Shown: positions 37,755 through 46,529 of the stretch, in pieces
Numbering within the stretch: position 1 is the stretch's first letter
How the letters are laid out: each line of letters begins with the position of its first letter
Source of the DNA: Rhizobiaceae bacterium
GTDB lineage: Bacteria; Pseudomonadota; Alphaproteobacteria; Rhizobiales; Rhizobiaceae
NCBI GenBank assembly: GCA_029233925.1
Contig: JARGOX010000005.1
Span: forward strand, 295,606-359,605
DNA: 64,000 nt
Direction of reading: 5' to 3'
Translations under genes and position numbers: made by a program
Notes under the pieces: generated by a model
Database searches by the model: none
Seen by the model: the letters and a program-made list of their open reading frames with translations, nothing else
What the model was told of the DNA's origin: nothing

Positions 37755-38274
37755 GCAGTGGTGGAGCCGAACCCGCCCCAGCCAGTTTTGCCGCCATGAA
37801 GCCCTGTTCGCGGATGCCCTGGGCCAGCTCAAAGGTCTCTTGCGGCGTTTGACCGAACAGGGTCGATGCATAGGCACCCTTGGGGTGCGCCCTGTCAAAA
37901 CCCAGCAATTGCCAGACCGGTGTCTCAAGCATTTTGCCCAGCAGATCCGAGAGCGCCATTTCCCCGCCGGACCAGGTGTTCGGCGCCTGCAACAGGTCCA
38001 TGGAATTGAACAGGATCCGATCGGAAAGTCGGGCAATGTCTTGCGCCGAATCAATTTTTTGACCCAGCAGATTGGCGCCGACCGGTTTGCAGGCCGTATG
38101 CGACATGGGTGCGACAAAGGCGGCAATCGATGTCAAAGGCGAGGCTTCGCACTCTCCCCAGCCGACAATCCCTCCGGCCGTCACCCGGACCAGCAGCGCA
38201 TCCTGGCTGCCATCGCCAATGTCCTAGACTATTGGCATGCGGACATAAAACAGATCAACGGCCTTGATGCGCAT
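37755..38274 (-). pseudogene. Truncated enolase-superfamily gene copy with in-frame stop
   Basis: The frame from ATG 38274 reads like the first 170 or so codons of the intact gene at 34088-35263, including VRVTAGGIVGWGECEASPLTS and a near-identical middle (LLQAPNTWSGGEMALSDLLG). Codon 17, Glu in the intact gene, is TAG here (38224-38226). Similarity ends after MAAKLAG, near 37755, and the barrel with the catalytic residues is missing. Similarity begins at the start codon; upstream bases differ. It is a pseudogene in the same orientation as its intact relative. Confidence 0.88.
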
Positions 38275-38513
38275 GGGCATTCCAAAATACGTGTTATCCG
38301 ACGGGGCGGCAGGACCCGCCAGGCCGGATTGTATCGATCCGCTCGAACAACTCTTTTATCCGGTTGCAAGCATTTGGTCGAGCAATCGGATTTGGCTGCC
38401 TCGTTACCGGATATTCGTTCGGATCACTGCATTCGGGTTGGCAGGTTTCATCCAGTGTTGCAGGGATCGCCCGAATTGCACTCCTGTATCCCGAATACCC
38501 CAGACAGGATAAA

Positions 38514-39503
38514 CTAGGATTCCTTGCCCTCAAACTGGTCTGCTTCGTAATTGTGCAGAAAATCCTCGGGCAGGGCCGGCCCCCAGACATAGATTCCGTC
38601 TTCGGGCGGATGATCCTTGGATTCCCAATCATGATCAACACCAACATAGTCGATATCGGCGGAGTACTCGCACCAACTGCCCCAAGGGTCCTGCATGTAG
38701 TGGAAATAGTTGGAACCCAGGACATGGCGCCCCAGGCCCCATCCCTTGACGTATCCCTTGTCGGCCATTTGTGCTGCACCCAGACCGATTCCGTTGACAG
38801 AACCGATGTCCCAGCTCAGATGATGCAGACCGGGCGCACGGCCGGCTGAATTGGCGAATGCAAACATGTGATGGTCCGAACCATGGATGCCGTGCATGAA
38901 GGCAATCATGTCGCCGGTCCGGTCCGAAAGGCGCATACCCAGTACGCGCTCGTAGAATTCAACCGTCGCCAACACGTCAGGAACGAATGCCAGCATATGT
39001 GCGAACCGGGTTGGTCGTGCCTCGGGTTTGGCCTGCCTGCTCCACGAACCCGCCTTGTTTGGAGGCGCCGAACCGTCGATATCGCCGAAAGCGACCTTTT
39101 CGTCCGGCGAGGTCTTTTCTCCCACTTTGATTTGAATCAGGAAATTGTTGAGGTCGTAGAAGAAAATGCCGTTGGACTCGAAACCTGGCGGTGGGTCGAG
39201 CAGTTTTATCCGCATGTGTTCAATGCGCTTTTTGATCAGCTCAAAATCTTCTTCGAAGATGGCGTAGGTGACCATGTTGATCTTCTTGATCGCGCCTTCG
39301 CTGATGGCCCCCCAGCGGTGGGCATTGCCATGGGTATATAGCCCCAGCATGTTGTCTTCTTCACGCACGTCGAGTCCGAATGCAGTATAGAAATCCTGCG
39401 CTGCCTTCAGATCAGGAACAACCACGTTGAATTCACTGAGCGAGTGCACCCCCAGTTCACCGGGCCGTTTGTTGATTCCTATTTTTCCGGTAATTGCAGT
39501 CAT
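38514..39503 (-). CDS. Type I extradiol ring-cleavage dioxygenase (VOC superfamily)
   Basis: The product has 329 residues made of two VOC modules. The C-terminal module has the Fe(II) triad: His169 (RFAHMLAFVPD), a His of the pair 227-228 (GLHHLSWDIG), and Glu279 (WGSWCEYSADID), with DPWGSWCEYSAD typical of the family. The N-terminal module starts LSEFNVVVPDLKAAQDFYTAFGLDV. It would cleave a catechol-type ring next to the hydroxyls. The gene follows an FAH-family gene by 32 bases in one operon, which suits extradiol meta-cleavage followed by FAH processing. The exact catechol is unknown. ATG 39503 follows GGAGGATAAG. Confidence 0.85.
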   Translation of the reverse strand: MTAITGKIGINKRPGELGVHSLSEFNVVVPDLKAAQDFYTAFGLDVREEDNMLGLYTHGNAHRWGAISEGAIKKINMVTYAIFEEDFELIKKRIEHMRIKLLDPPPGFESNGIFFYDLNNFLIQIKVGEKTSPDEKVAFGDIDGSAPPNKAGSWSRQAKPEARPTRFAHMLAFVPDVLATVEFYERVLGMRLSDRTGDMIAFMHGIHGSDHHMFAFANSAGRAPGLHHLSWDIGSVNGIGLGAAQMADKGYVKGWGLGRHVLGSNYFHYMQDPWGSWCEYSADIDYVGVDHDWESKDHPPEDGIYVWGPALPEDFLHNYEADQFEGKES

Positions 39504-39535
39504 CTTATCCTCCACGACAGTCTGATGGGATGGGC

Positions 39536-40390
39536 TCAGGCATTTTTTACTGGGTTTGACAAAATCCCGATCTGGTCAATCTCGACTTCGCAAACATCAC
39601 CGTCCTTCATCCAGAGCTGCGGCTTGCGGGCATGGCCAACACCCGACGGCGTGCCGGTGATAAGCACATCACCTGCATGGAGCGTCATGAAGCTGCTGCA
39701 GATGGAAACAAGCTGGTCAACGGGAAACACCATATCGTCGATCAAGGCATCCTGAACGACCTTGCCGTTAAGACGCGTCTGCAGGCGAAGGCCCCTGCAA
39801 CCGGCGGGCAATTCATCCGCCGTTATGTAGTAGGGGCCAAAGGGGCCGGTTCCGTCGAAATTCTTGCCAGGTGTCCATTGAGGTGTACGGCGCTGGAAAT
39901 TGCGAATTGAGCCATCATTGAAAATCGAATAGCCGGCAACGTAGTCGAGCGCTTCGTCCACAGAAACGTTCCTGGCCCTCTTGCCAATGACAGCAACCAG
40001 TTCGCCTTCAAAGTCCAGCTGCTCTGAAACAGCCGGTCGCAAAATTGGCTCTTCATGTCCGACAAAACTGGAGGAGAAGCGCGCAAACAGCGTCGGAAAG
40101 TCCGGTTGCTCGTATGGCCCTTCTTCCGTGTGCGCCCGGTAATTGAGGCCGACACAGATGAACTTGTCTGCCTGAGCAATGGGTGGCAGATACCCGATTT
40201 CCGACAGATCGATTTCCGGGCCGCAAGACAGCACCTTGCCTGCCTGTGCGACAGCATCAGGACCATCCTGGATCAGTGCATAAAGCTGGCCGGGATATTC
40301 TGGCGCATCGTTCTGATAGCCGCGAAATCTGCCGTCTGCTTCAACCGCAAGACCGATTTGATCGCCTTTGGCAAACGACAGGAATTTCAT
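39536..40390 (-). CDS. Fumarylacetoacetate hydrolase (FAH) family protein
   Basis: The product has 284 residues with the FAH catalytic domain (about 70-284): metal ligands in QLDFEGELVAVIGKRARNV and a following Asp in YVAGYSIFNDGSIRNFQRR, plus GKNFDGTGPFGPYYITADE and the final ITGTPSGVGHARKP. Members hydrolyse C-C bonds, decarboxylate or isomerise ring-cleavage products (fumarylpyruvate hydrolase, HpcE types). It is upstream of the extradiol dioxygenase in the same operon, so it likely handles that enzyme's product. The promoter should lie in 40391-40505. Confidence 0.9.
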   Translation of the reverse strand: MKFLSFAKGDQIGLAVEADGRFRGYQNDAPEYPGQLYALIQDGPDAVAQAGKVLSCGPEIDLSEIGYLPPIAQADKFICVGLNYRAHTEEGPYEQPDFPTLFARFSSSFVGHEEPILRPAVSEQLDFEGELVAVIGKRARNVSVDEALDYVAGYSIFNDGSIRNFQRRTPQWTPGKNFDGTGPFGPYYITADELPAGCRGLRLQTRLNGKVVQDALIDDMVFPVDQLVSICSSFMTLHAGDVLITGTPSGVGHARKPQLWMKDGDVCEVEIDQIGILSNPVKNA

Positions 40391-40505
40391 AATAGCGGTC
40401 TCCAGATGTCATCAGAATTCTATGCAGCCATTAATGTATTCGTCAATGGATAATATATTTTTTGTGTTGGTTTTGACAATGACACGTCCCTTCAACGCCG
40501 GGCGG

Positions 40506-41129
40506 TTAGAGTTTTTCCAGACTCTCGCCGTCAAACGCCCGCAATACTGATTCGCGCGCCATCATGCGCTCATGCCAGGCAATCAGATTGTCCGGCAGAT
40601 CGATCTTTTCGCGCTTTGCCCAATAGGTCAGGAAGAACAGGCATGCATCTGCAATGCTGTAATCTCCCAGCAGCCAGTCCCTGTCGCCAAGGGTTTTGCC
40701 AAGGCGCGCCATGCCGAGATCCACTTGGGCTCGACCGTGGGCAACCAGTTCCTGTTGCGTTTCCTTGCTCGTCGAAAATTTCATCGGAACAATGATGAAG
40801 GTGAAGCCGCGCATGTGTACCGAGCCGACCATGAAATCGAGGGCTTCGAGCACGCGGGTCTGGCCTTCGAGATCTTCGGGAATGAGGTCTGCCGACATGT
40901 GGGACCGCGCAAGCCAAAAGGCAATCGCGGGAAATTCCGTCAGCAGGGACCTGTCTTCACGTATCAGCGCCGGCACCTTGCGCTTGGAATTGACGCTGGC
41001 GAAGGTTTCGGAAAACTGCTCACGCGCTGCCAGATCAATCGGAATGGAATCAAAGGAAAGGCCAATCTCCTCAAGGATGATGCGAATGCCGATGCTGCAG
41101 GAACCGGTTGAATAATATAATGTCGTCAT
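40506..41129 (-). CDS. Glutathione S-transferase family protein
   Basis: The product has 207 residues: thioredoxin-like N-domain (TTLYYSTGSCSIGIRIILEEIGLSFD, KVPALIREDRSLLTEFPAIAFWLA) and all-helical C-domain (LGDYSIADACLFFLTYWAKREKIDLP). The GSCS segment supplies a Ser/Cys active-site candidate, as in beta-class bacterial GSTs. In a ring-cleavage cluster it may act as a glutathione-dependent isomerase (maleylpyruvate type) or a detoxifying enzyme; the sequence does not decide. ATG 41129 follows GGAGGGG. It lies between two FAH genes on the same strand. Confidence 0.87.
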   Translation of the reverse strand: MTTLYYSTGSCSIGIRIILEEIGLSFDSIPIDLAAREQFSETFASVNSKRKVPALIREDRSLLTEFPAIAFWLARSHMSADLIPEDLEGQTRVLEALDFMVGSVHMRGFTFIIVPMKFSTSKETQQELVAHGRAQVDLGMARLGKTLGDRDWLLGDYSIADACLFFLTYWAKREKIDLPDNLIAWHERMMARESVLRAFDGESLEKL

Positions 41130-41214
41130 CACGCTGTTTCCCCTCCAAAACACACCATGGCATCAATGCGCATTGCATTGCGGGCGCTTCATTGACCCGC
41201 AATGCAATGACCGA

Positions 41215-42081
41215 TCAGGCCTGTGCAACAATCCTGTTTTCGATGGCACCCAGTTCCTCGATTTCGCATCGAACCACATCGCCGACCTTGAGGTAGCCGT
41301 CAGGAGCCGATGCCATGCCAACGCCGCCGGGTGTGCCTGTAAAGATGATGTCGCCGGGCTTCAGCGTCATCACTTTCGACAACTCCTCGATCTGATCCCA
41401 GATATTGAAAAGCAGGTGCTTGGTATTCGAATTCTGACGAAGATCGCCATTGACGAAGCACTTGATCTGCAAGCGATGCGGATCGCCTATTTCATCGGCA
41501 GTCGTGATCGCCGGACCAAAGGGTGCATGCGTATCGAAGGATTTTCCCAGCACCCATTGCTGGGTTCTCAACTGCCAGTCACGCGCACTTACATCATTGC
41601 CGACAGCGTATCCGAACACGCAACCGGGCGCATCCTGTCGTGAAATGTTCTTGCCGCCCTTCCCGATGATGGCAACCAACTCGACTTCGTAGTCAAGCTT
41701 TTTGGAAACCCTGGGATACTCCACATCGCCGAAGGGATCATTGATTGAACTCGGGATCTTGCAGAACCAGACCTGATCTTTGGGGGCAACGACACCGGCA
41801 CTTTTCGATTCCTCGATGTGGTCCTTGTAGTTAAGACCAATGGCCATCATCTTTTCCGGCGCGTCTACAGGAGCAAGCAGTTTCACATCGCAAAGCGCCA
41901 TGGCGGCCGCGGAATTCTCTGCGCCGCCAAGTGAAGGAGCAATCCTGTCCCAATTTGCGATGAGGGTTTTCATGTCCGTGGGTGCGTCTTTTGCGATCGC
42001 AGAAAGCGGGACGACCGTCTCACCCTTCAGAATCCCGATTTCGGCAACACCGCCATTTTTCGAAAAACGTACAATTTTCAT
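41215..42081 (-). CDS. FAH family protein (second copy)
   Basis: The product has 288 residues: GLNYKDHIEESK, metal-binding KLDYEVELVAIIGKGGKNIS and GYAVGNDVSARDWQLR, GKSFDTHAPFGPAITTADEIG, and FTGTPGGVGMASAP. It differs clearly from the FAH protein at 39536, so it is not a recent duplicate; it looks like the 2-keto-4-pentenoate-hydratase/ureidoglycolate-lyase-like branch. It is likely first in a GST-FAH transcription unit, divergent from the MFS transporter, sharing its control region with it. Confidence 0.9.
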   Translation of the reverse strand: MKIVRFSKNGGVAEIGILKGETVVPLSAIAKDAPTDMKTLIANWDRIAPSLGGAENSAAAMALCDVKLLAPVDAPEKMMAIGLNYKDHIEESKSAGVVAPKDQVWFCKIPSSINDPFGDVEYPRVSKKLDYEVELVAIIGKGGKNISRQDAPGCVFGYAVGNDVSARDWQLRTQQWVLGKSFDTHAPFGPAITTADEIGDPHRLQIKCFVNGDLRQNSNTKHLLFNIWDQIEELSKVMTLKPGDIIFTGTPGGVGMASAPDGYLKVGDVVRCEIEELGAIENRIVAQA

Positions 42082-42175
42082 CTATCACACTCCCACTCTT
42101 GCGCATGTGCAGCCCGCACTTTATCGCAAGTCAGATTCTGTATTCAGCCGACAGACGAGTGACCGGCTCTCGATA

Positions 42176-42218
42176 TTGACAAATAATCAATAGAGTCTGA
42201 ATAACTATTTGTCGACAA
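42176..42218 (+). promoter_or_regulatory. Control region of the FAH2/MFS divergent pair with GntR-like operator
   Basis: The perfect palindrome TTGTCGACAA (42209-42218) matches the TTGT-NN-ACAA form bound by FadR/FCD-type GntR proteins. Upstream are TTGACA (42176-42181) and, 18 bases on, AATAAC. GACAAATA (42178-42185) and TATTTGTC (42206-42213) also form an 8-bp inverted repeat. A GntR/FCD regulator is encoded at 48385. Confidence 0.6.
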
Positions 42219-42259
42219 AAAATACATTTTTTCAACTTTTAAGGTGCTGGGGTATATCT

Positions 42260-43522
42260 GTGACAAACGCGAACATGCAGAACGATCCAGCGCCATCAGG
42301 CAACCTGACGCCCAGGCTTGGCAATTCACGATGGATTGCACTGGGCGGCCTGTGGCTTGTCTACGCAGCTTTTGGAGCTATGGTTGCAAGCATTGCGCCC
42401 CTGCTTCCGGAAATCCGGACGGAACTTCAAACGGACAATACGACGCTGGGTGCCATTATGGGCGCCTGGCCACTGGTCTATATTGCGGCCGCCATACCAG
42501 CAGGAATCCTGCTGGACACCATCGGCACACGGACCGGGCTTTTTTTTGCGACACTGATCATTGCCCTTTCCGGACTGTTGCGGGCCTGTGCAGACACGCC
42601 CGGTGCAATGCTGCTTGCCGTGGCCGTGTTCGGCATTGGCGGCCCACTGATTTCGACAGGCGCACCAAAGCTTATCGCCGCATTGTTTTCAGGCCCGAAC
42701 CGCGGCACGGCAATGGGCATTTATGTAACAGGCCCGGCCATGGGAAGCATCCTGACGCTTTCCACCACGAATGCGTATTTGCTGCCACTTGCCGGAACCT
42801 GGCGGGGCGTTATGCTGATTCATTCCGGCATGGCGTTGCTTAGTGGCCTGCTATGGCTGGCCTGCGCAGGGCCGGTTGTTTCAGGTCCTATCGCAACTGT
42901 TGCACAACGTTTCGACAGGCGCGCTGTCGGGCTTATACTCTTAAACCCCCAGGTCGTTGCTGTCCTGACCATGGCCGTTGGAATTTTCTATATCAATCAT
43001 GGCCTCGCCAACTGGCTGCCCTCCATTCTCCGGGCAAAGGGCATGGCGGCGGCCGAGGCTGGCGCCTGGGCATCCATTCCCACACTGTTCGGATTGGCCG
43101 CAGCACTGATTGTGCCGCGTTTCGCCGGACCTTCAAGCAGGCTTCCGCTGCTCGCCGTGCTGTTTTCCATGGCGGGCGTTGCAGGGATGGCAATCGCATT
43201 CGGTTCGGGCTTCAGTCTGGCTGCCGGCCTTGCGCTGCAGGGCATTGCACGCGGGACGATGATGACCATTGCGATTCTCGTGCTGGTGGAGTTGCCTGCC
43301 ATACCGGAAAATCGAATTGGCCTTGCCAGTGGCATCTTCTTTTCGGCAGCAGAAATTGGCGGTGTACTCGGGCCTATCTCGTTTGGTTTGCTGCGCGATG
43401 CGACCGGTGCGTTCCTGATGCCTGCGCTATCGATAACAATTGTCGCCGCATTGCTGCTCTTGCTGGTCGTCAGGTTGATGCTACGCAGTCGCCAAACAGC
43501 CGTAGCCGAAACAAAAAAATGA
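42260..43522 (+). CDS. MFS transporter (CynX/NimT-like)
   Basis: The product has about 420 residues and 12 hydrophobic helices. LTWLVYAAFG-type helix 1, LPEIRTELQTDNTTLGAIMGAWPLVYI and GILLDTIGTRTGLFF (loop 2-3 signature with Asp-x-x-Gly-x-R) resemble the cyanate/nitroimidazole-resistance (CynX) branch. In this location it probably moves an aromatic or organic acid, in or out. GTG 42260 is chosen because GGGG is seven bases upstream; ATG 42275 is an alternative without a clear ribosome-binding site. The stop codon is embedded in the terminator of the convergent ABC receptor gene. Confidence 0.85.
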   Translation: MTNANMQNDPAPSGNLTPRLGNSRWIALGGLWLVYAAFGAMVASIAPLLPEIRTELQTDNTTLGAIMGAWPLVYIAAAIPAGILLDTIGTRTGLFFATLIIALSGLLRACADTPGAMLLAVAVFGIGGPLISTGAPKLIAALFSGPNRGTAMGIYVTGPAMGSILTLSTTNAYLLPLAGTWRGVMLIHSGMALLSGLLWLACAGPVVSGPIATVAQRFDRRAVGLILLNPQVVAVLTMAVGIFYINHGLANWLPSILRAKGMAAAEAGAWASIPTLFGLAAALIVPRFAGPSSRLPLLAVLFSMAGVAGMAIAFGSGFSLAAGLALQGIARGTMMTIAILVLVELPAIPENRIGLASGIFFSAAEIGGVLGPISFGLLRDATGAFLMPALSITIVAALLLLLVVRLMLRSRQTAVAETKK

Positions 43523-43542
43523 CCCGGCTGAGAAACCGGGCC
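43512..43542 (-). terminator. Terminator of the ABC substrate-binding-protein gene
   Basis: On the minus strand the hairpin CCCGG-TTTCTCAG-CCGGG is followed by TCATTTTTTT, 24 bases after the receptor stop. It overlaps the end of the convergent MFS gene. Confidence 0.8.
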
Positions 43543-43565
43543 AAGAAGCTCCAATACCTCTCAGT

Positions 43566-44852
43566 TCAATAGTTAAGTTCTTCGAATGCCTTACGCACCG
43601 GGATTTCTGGAGCATACTGGTTTTCTGCAATCGACAATTCGAATGGGAACTGTTCACCCTTCGACCATTGACCGCCAACGACAGGTGTTGGCGAAACGTT
43701 CGGGACCGGCCCACCGGCGAAGTTCACCGGCCCAACCAATGTCTGCATGTTGGTTGCCTTGATCGATTCGATCAGAGCACCGGGATCTGTAGGATCCTCT
43801 GCGCGTTTGAGAACATCCATGCAAGCTTCAATCAATGCATGCTTGAATCCCATTGGTTGAACCCACTGGCGGCCCGTCTTCTTTGTAAACTCATTTGCAA
43901 ACTCGTTGGATGTCAGTCCGGTGATGCTGGACTTGAACGGATGACCTGGAGACCACCAGACTTCTGTCGACAATCCGTTGGCTGGAGATCCGATGGCCTC
44001 TACCGAACTGGGGAACAGCAGGGCTTTCGCGATCGTGGCTGCCTTTGGACGGAATCCCAGTTGGGCGGACTGAATCCAGAATGTGGTCCAGTCAGGTGGC
44101 AGGAAAATACCGGTGATGATATCAACGCCAGCGTCCTTCATTCGGGCAATTTGTGCAGAGAAATCATCGGAAAGCGGATCGAACAATCCGCCGTCGACGA
44201 CTTCGAGGTCATGCTTTCTCAACTGGGCGGCAAAACCGACATCCGGGTTTGTCATTGCAACGCCGTCGCTGTCGTTTGACAACAGCAGACCAACCTTTCT
44301 GTTGGTTTCGATTTGACCCCATAGAGATGTGTAGCTGTTGATAACCTGCTCACCACCCCAGAAGAAGTGATAGGTCCAATCAAAGCCCTTTGCCGGATCT
44401 CCGCCACGACCGAAGAAAAATGCATCCCATGGCGTATCGGCGGACAGGCTCGGCACTTCGTTCAATTCACACTGGTCGGCCACCGGATTTACGGTATCAG
44501 CCGAGGAAGATGAAAGCATCAGGTGAACCTCGTCATTGAGGATCAGTTCGGATGCCACTTCTGCAGCGCGGTTTGGGTTCGACTGGCTGTCCTTGCGGAT
44601 CAGGCGAAAGTCATAATGCTTGCCACCAACATCAATGCCCTTGTCGAAGGTTGATTGCAGCTGGCCCAGCACGTAATCATCGGCGGAGCCGAATCCCGCA
44701 ATCGGGCCTGTGGTCGGACTTACCCAGCCCACACGGATTTCATTTCCAGCGCCCCATGACCTTCGCGGCAGGATGGCCGGCGCAGCAAGCGCTACCGCGC
44801 CCGCTCCCAGAATCTGGCGCCTGGACCATGTTGATTTTAAATTGTGTGACAT
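43566..44852 (-). CDS. ABC transporter substrate-binding protein (branched-chain/aromatic type, Tat signal)
   Basis: The product has 428 residues. A twin-arginine signal (SRRQILGAGAVALAAPAIL) precedes a type I periplasmic binding fold beginning EIRVGWVSPTTGPIAGFGSADDYVLG. Conserved family parts include IRKDSQSNPNRAAEVASELI, HLMLSSSSADTVNPVADQCE and FKHALIEACMDVLKRA. It would bind the ligand for the LivGFHM-type permease encoded divergently to its right. Such receptors in catabolic clusters often bind aromatic acids rather than leucine. ATG 44852 follows GGGAGGAAACCA. Confidence 0.9.
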   Translation of the reverse strand: MSHNLKSTWSRRQILGAGAVALAAPAILPRRSWGAGNEIRVGWVSPTTGPIAGFGSADDYVLGQLQSTFDKGIDVGGKHYDFRLIRKDSQSNPNRAAEVASELILNDEVHLMLSSSSADTVNPVADQCELNEVPSLSADTPWDAFFFGRGGDPAKGFDWTYHFFWGGEQVINSYTSLWGQIETNRKVGLLLSNDSDGVAMTNPDVGFAAQLRKHDLEVVDGGLFDPLSDDFSAQIARMKDAGVDIITGIFLPPDWTTFWIQSAQLGFRPKAATIAKALLFPSSVEAIGSPANGLSTEVWWSPGHPFKSSITGLTSNEFANEFTKKTGRQWVQPMGFKHALIEACMDVLKRAEDPTDPGALIESIKATNMQTLVGPVNFAGGPVPNVSPTPVVGGQWSKGEQFPFELSIAENQYAPEIPVRKAFEELNY

Positions 44853-45020
44853 TGGTTTCCTCCCGTATTTCGCTTGCCTTGAAGGCACTAGTTTCCTCTG
44901 CCATCCTGGCAACATCTCCCGCAGCCAGAACAGTACTTCGTTATCTGGGACTCATCCCAAACTGCGAAACAGGTGCAGATTTGCACAAGTCCCATATTCG
45001 CACAACAAAAATATATTATA

Positions 45021-45053
45021 TCGTTGACAATGCATTTTCTGATATCGTCTATT
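45021..45053 (+). promoter_or_regulatory. Promoter of the ABC operon with GntR-like half operator
   Basis: TTGACA (45024-45029) and TCTATT (45048-45053) are 18 bases apart, upstream of livG. TCGTTGACAA (45021-45030) shares eight of ten bases with the palindrome TTGTCGACAA near the MFS gene and covers the -35, a position suited to repression by the GntR protein encoded at the end of this operon. Confidence 0.45.
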
Positions 45054-45072
45054 CAGGTAAGGGGAGAAGAAC

Positions 45073-45828
45073 ATGACCCAAGGCGCATTGCCTTTGTCGA
45101 TAAGAGGGCTTCATAAAAGTTTTGGAGCCCTTGTGGTCGCTGAGGATATTTCGTTCGATGTGGAAGAGAATTCCGCCTTGGGGATCATTGGCCCCAATGG
45201 CGCAGGCAAGACCACCCTTTTCAACCTGATTGCGGGTGCGATGAGCCCGGGTTCAGGCAAAATCAATTCTTTCGGCAAGGATATCGGCTCCATGGATGCC
45301 CGTCGCCGATGCCTTGGCGGCATAGCGCGTAGCTTCCAGGTACCTCAGCCCTTTTCCGGCATGACCGCTTTTGAAAACGTCTTGATCGCGGCAGCTTTCG
45401 GGCGTGGACTGAACGAACACGCGGCGCGCAAATTCGCCATCAAGGCAATCGACCGAACCGGGCTCGGGGGTTCCTCGAACAGGCTGGCCGGTTCCATGAC
45501 GCTTCTGGATCGAAAACGGCTCGAGCTGGCACGTGCATTGGCAACGGGGCCGCGCCTGCTTTTGCTTGATGAAATTGCCGGGGGACTCACCGAGGCTGAA
45601 TGCCGAGATCTTGTATCGCTTATCAAGGAAATTCGAGATCAGGGAATGACCATTATCTGGATCGAACACGTGCTGCATGCTCTGCTTGCCGTGGTCGATC
45701 GGGTCATGGTGCTGGACTTCGGCAAGATCATTGCGCAGGGCGCCCCGGATGAGATTATGAAGGATCCGCAGGTCGCGGCGGTTTACCTGGGGCCGGATTC
45801 AGAGGAACTGGAGATGATCAATGGCTGA
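45073..45828 (+). CDS. LivG-type ABC transporter ATP-binding protein
   Basis: The product has 251 residues: Walker A GPNGAGKTTLFNLIAGAM, Q-loop region SFQVPQPFSGMTAFENV, Walker B RLLLLDEIAGGLTEAE, and switch His in TIIWIEHVLHALLAVVDRV. The ABC signature normally reads LSYGQQR or similar; here it is AGSMTLLDRKRLELARAL, a non-canonical form. The pair partner LivF has a normal signature, so the dimer may have one standard and one variant ATP site. It energises uptake with LivF and two permeases. The stop overlaps livF by eight bases. Confidence 0.92.
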   Translation: MTQGALPLSIRGLHKSFGALVVAEDISFDVEENSALGIIGPNGAGKTTLFNLIAGAMSPGSGKINSFGKDIGSMDARRRCLGGIARSFQVPQPFSGMTAFENVLIAAAFGRGLNEHAARKFAIKAIDRTGLGGSSNRLAGSMTLLDRKRLELARALATGPRLLLLDEIAGGLTEAECRDLVSLIKEIRDQGMTIIWIEHVLHALLAVVDRVMVLDFGKIIAQGAPDEIMKDPQVAAVYLGPDSEELEMING

Positions 45829-46525
45829 ACCACTCCTCAGCGTCAAAGACCTCTCGTCCGGCTACGGTGATTTTCAGGCCCTGTTTGGCGTAAGCCTGGA
45901 ACTTCAGGAAAACGCGATTCTCGGACTGGTCGGCGCCAATGGTGCGGGGAAATCAACTCTGTTCAAGGCGATTCTGGGCCTTCTTCCGCGCGCTCGCGAC
46001 ATGGTCAATTTTCGCGGCAAACCCATCGGAAACGTGAAAACGGAAGATCTTTCCAGGCTGGGCATCGTCATGGTGCCCGAGGGTAGAAAGCTCTTTCGCT
46101 CGCTTTCGGTCGAAGAGAACCTGCAATTGGCTGCAGAATACGGCAGGAAAGGGGAATGGACGCCGGACCGGGTATTCGAACTGTTTCCGATTCTCGGCCA
46201 AAGGCGCCGACAGGCAGCAACATCCCTTTCCGGCGGCCAACAACAGATGGTGGCCATCGGCCGGGCGCTGGTCGCCAATCCGGACGTCATCCTGTTCGAT
46301 GAGATATCGCTGGGTCTGGCCCCGATTGTTGTCAATGACGTTTATGCCGCGATGCCGCAGATCAACGCCAGCGGCATCTCTGCCATCGTCGTTGAGCAGG
46401 ACGTGGACAGGGTTCGCAAGCTCTCCCATTCGCTGGTATGCCTCAATGAAGGCCGGGTCGTTTTGTCCGGGCCGTCGCAGGATTTTACAAAGGCGCAGCT
46501 AACCGCTGCCTATTTCGGAGAATAA
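45821..46525 (+). CDS. LivF-type ABC transporter ATP-binding protein
   Basis: The product has 234 residues: Walker A GANGAGKSTLFKAILGLL, Q-loop MVPEGRKLFRSLSVEENL, full signature TSLSGGQQQMVAIGRALV, Walker B VILFDEISLGLAP and switch region IVVEQDV, where the usual His after the switch is Asp-Val (a feature of many LivF proteins). It pairs with the LivG protein encoded just upstream, which it overlaps by eight bases, and lies four bases from livH. Confidence 0.93.
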   Translation: MAEPLLSVKDLSSGYGDFQALFGVSLELQENAILGLVGANGAGKSTLFKAILGLLPRARDMVNFRGKPIGNVKTEDLSRLGIVMVPEGRKLFRSLSVEENLQLAAEYGRKGEWTPDRVFELFPILGQRRRQAATSLSGGQQQMVAIGRALVANPDVILFDEISLGLAPIVVNDVYAAMPQINASGISAIVVEQDVDRVRKLSHSLVCLNEGRVVLSGPSQDFTKAQLTAAYFGE

Positions 46526-46529
46526 CGCT

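Noticed and set aside
38275..38513. Possible further gene remnant beside the enolase pseudogene
   Set aside because: No stretch could be matched to any gene in the window or a known family.
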